From the NCBI GenBank assembly GCA_030628325.1, contig DAOVRB010000060.1, positions 1 through 6,577 of the forward strand: a stretch of 6,577 bases of DNA, given 5' to 3'. This stretch comes from Methanomicrobiaceae archaeon. Its GTDB lineage: Archaea > Halobacteriota > Methanomicrobia > Methanomicrobiales > Methanomicrobiaceae. Shown one piece after another: positions 6,087-6,577 of the stretch (positions within the stretch are counted from its first letter, which is position 1; every line of letters starts with the position of its first letter). The position numbers were made by a program, and so were the translations under genes. The notes under the pieces are model-generated. The model did no database searches, was not told the DNA's origin, and was given only the letters and a program-made list of their open reading frames with translations.

Positions 6087-6503
6087 ATGGTTTGTTTAAA
6101 TGAAGAGATGATAGCGATTTTTGAAAAGAATAAGAAAGAGTTCAGAGTATTTCCCATGGCTACATCCTCTAAAGACGGGATCCCAAATGTTGCTCCAATG
6201 GCTTCGGTGTGGCTTGAAGATAATGAGACAATATGGGTATGCGACAATTACATGGCAAAAACGCTTCAGAACCTGAATGAAAATCCGGTTATGAGTATGT
6301 ATTTCTGGAACCCTGATACAAAAAGGTGTTTTCAGATTAAAGGCGATGCTGAGATTAAAACAAACGGAACTGATTATGATGTCATGTACCGCAGAGTCAA
6401 AGAAATAAAACCGAGTCATCCGGCAAAGTCACTGATTGTTATGAAAATTACAGAAGTGTTTGAATGCACTCCCGGGAAAGTGGCAGGGGAAAAAATCATC
6501 TGA
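6087..6503 (+). CDS. Pyridoxamine 5'-phosphate oxidase-related flavin-binding split-barrel protein
   Basis: This 138-residue cytoplasmic protein resembles the FMN-binding split-barrel superfamily (pyridoxamine 5'-phosphate oxidase-like). Typical features are RVFPMATSSKDGIPNVAPMAS at 20-40, the first strands with the G-x-P-N-x-A-P turn, then ETIWVCDNYMAKTLQNL at 47-63, NPVMSMYFWN at 66-75 and CFQIKGDAEI at 81-90. Archaeal members may bind FMN or F420 and act as small oxidoreductases or flavin carriers; true PNP oxidase activity is not shown here and I do not claim it. The start at 6087 is supported by GGATGTGAT (6075-6083), nearly the full archaeal Shine-Dalgarno sequence, 3 nt upstream; an in-frame ATG at 6036 lacks this. 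It is divergent from marker 14, which may mean shared regulation. A hairpin repeat follows 6 nt after its stop. Confidence 0.8.
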   Translation: MVCLNEEMIAIFEKNKKEFRVFPMATSSKDGIPNVAPMASVWLEDNETIWVCDNYMAKTLQNLNENPVMSMYFWNPDTKRCFQIKGDAEIKTNGTDYDVMYRRVKEIKPSHPAKSLIVMKITEVFECTPGKVAGEKII

Positions 6504-6509
6504 AAAAAT

Positions 6510-6548
6510 TGCTATGGAAATCACTTCGTGATTTGTCATCAAAACGTG
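6510..6548 (-). repeat. 39-nt hairpin repeat, copy 2 (downstream of split-barrel gene)
   Basis: This is the inverted partner of 4054-4092, with four mismatches in 39 nt. Its stem is AAATCAC (6518-6524) and GTGATTT (6528-6534), loop TTC on the plus strand. It begins 6 nt after the stop of the split-barrel gene and runs directly into a second, larger hairpin, so that the two stems stand in tandem. Copies in both orientations next to gene ends suggest a dispersed element. Confidence 0.85.
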
Positions 6549-6573
6549 TGAGGCTGACGCCTCATACACGTTT
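6542..6573. repeat. Large bulged hairpin adjoining repeat copy 2
   Basis: AAACGTGT (6542-6549) plus GAGGC (6550-6554) pair with GCCTC (6559-6563) and ACACGTTT (6566-6573) around a TGAC loop, with only a 2-nt bulge (6564-6565). The 13-bp stem is the strongest secondary structure in the window. It shares CACGTTTT and ACGTGTATGA with the DNA around the argF stop codon, so it is probably the outer half of the same repeat element. It may also act as a bidirectional transcript end. Confidence 0.75.
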
Positions 6574-6577
6574 AGCA

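Noticed and set aside
4054..6548. Insertion sequence or composite transposon bounded by the inverted 39-nt repeats
   Set aside because: The enclosed genes are ordinary methanogen genes, with no transposase and no visible target duplications; a dispersed hairpin element is the simpler reading.

Overview
The window is archaeal and almost certainly from a methanogen. A CDP-archaeol synthase gene (carS) marks archaeal ether-lipid synthesis. A methanogenesis marker 14 gene is, to my knowledge, restricted to methanogens. Shine-Dalgarno sites of the GGTGA/GGAG type and TATA-like promoter elements also fit. The low-to-mid GC content and gene style suggest the order Methanomicrobiales (Methanoplanus/Methanolacinia-like), but that assignment is recollection plus inference, not a search result.

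Layout. Positions 1-598 (minus) hold the N-terminal 199 residues of a multi-cluster radical SAM enzyme of the tetraether lipid synthase (Tes/MJ0619) superfamily, cut by the window edge. A 126-bp divergent promoter region (599-724) separates it from a plus-strand run: carS (725-1279), pyrE (1273-1785), purD (1817-3109) and argF (3106-4038). carS/pyrE overlap by 7 nt and purD/argF by 4 nt, which suggests translational coupling. Between pyrE and purD lie 31 nt with a T7 tract. Position 4039-4186 is a structured convergent intergenic region. On the minus strand, an 80-codon gene of unknown function (4187-4429) lies 14 nt downstream of the marker 14 ASKHA-type ATPase (4444-5937). A divergent region (5938-6086) precedes a plus-strand flavin-type split-barrel protein (6087-6503).

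How the genes fit together. Tes and CarS are, if the Tes call holds, a late and an intermediate step of archaeal membrane lipid synthesis, read from a shared divergent promoter region. CarS consumes CTP, PyrE builds the pyrimidine ring nucleotide, PurD works in purine synthesis and ArgF in arginine synthesis, so the plus-strand run is a biosynthetic housekeeping cluster. The minus-strand pair is the least characterised part.

The most unusual non-coding signal is a pair of near-identical 39-nt elements (35/39 identical), in opposite orientation, at 4054-4092 and 6510-6548. Each contains the perfect hairpin AAATCAC-GAA-GTGATTT and sits just downstream of a gene end. An outer part of the element seems to reach into the 3' end of argF. 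I see no CRISPR array, tRNA, rRNA or transposase.
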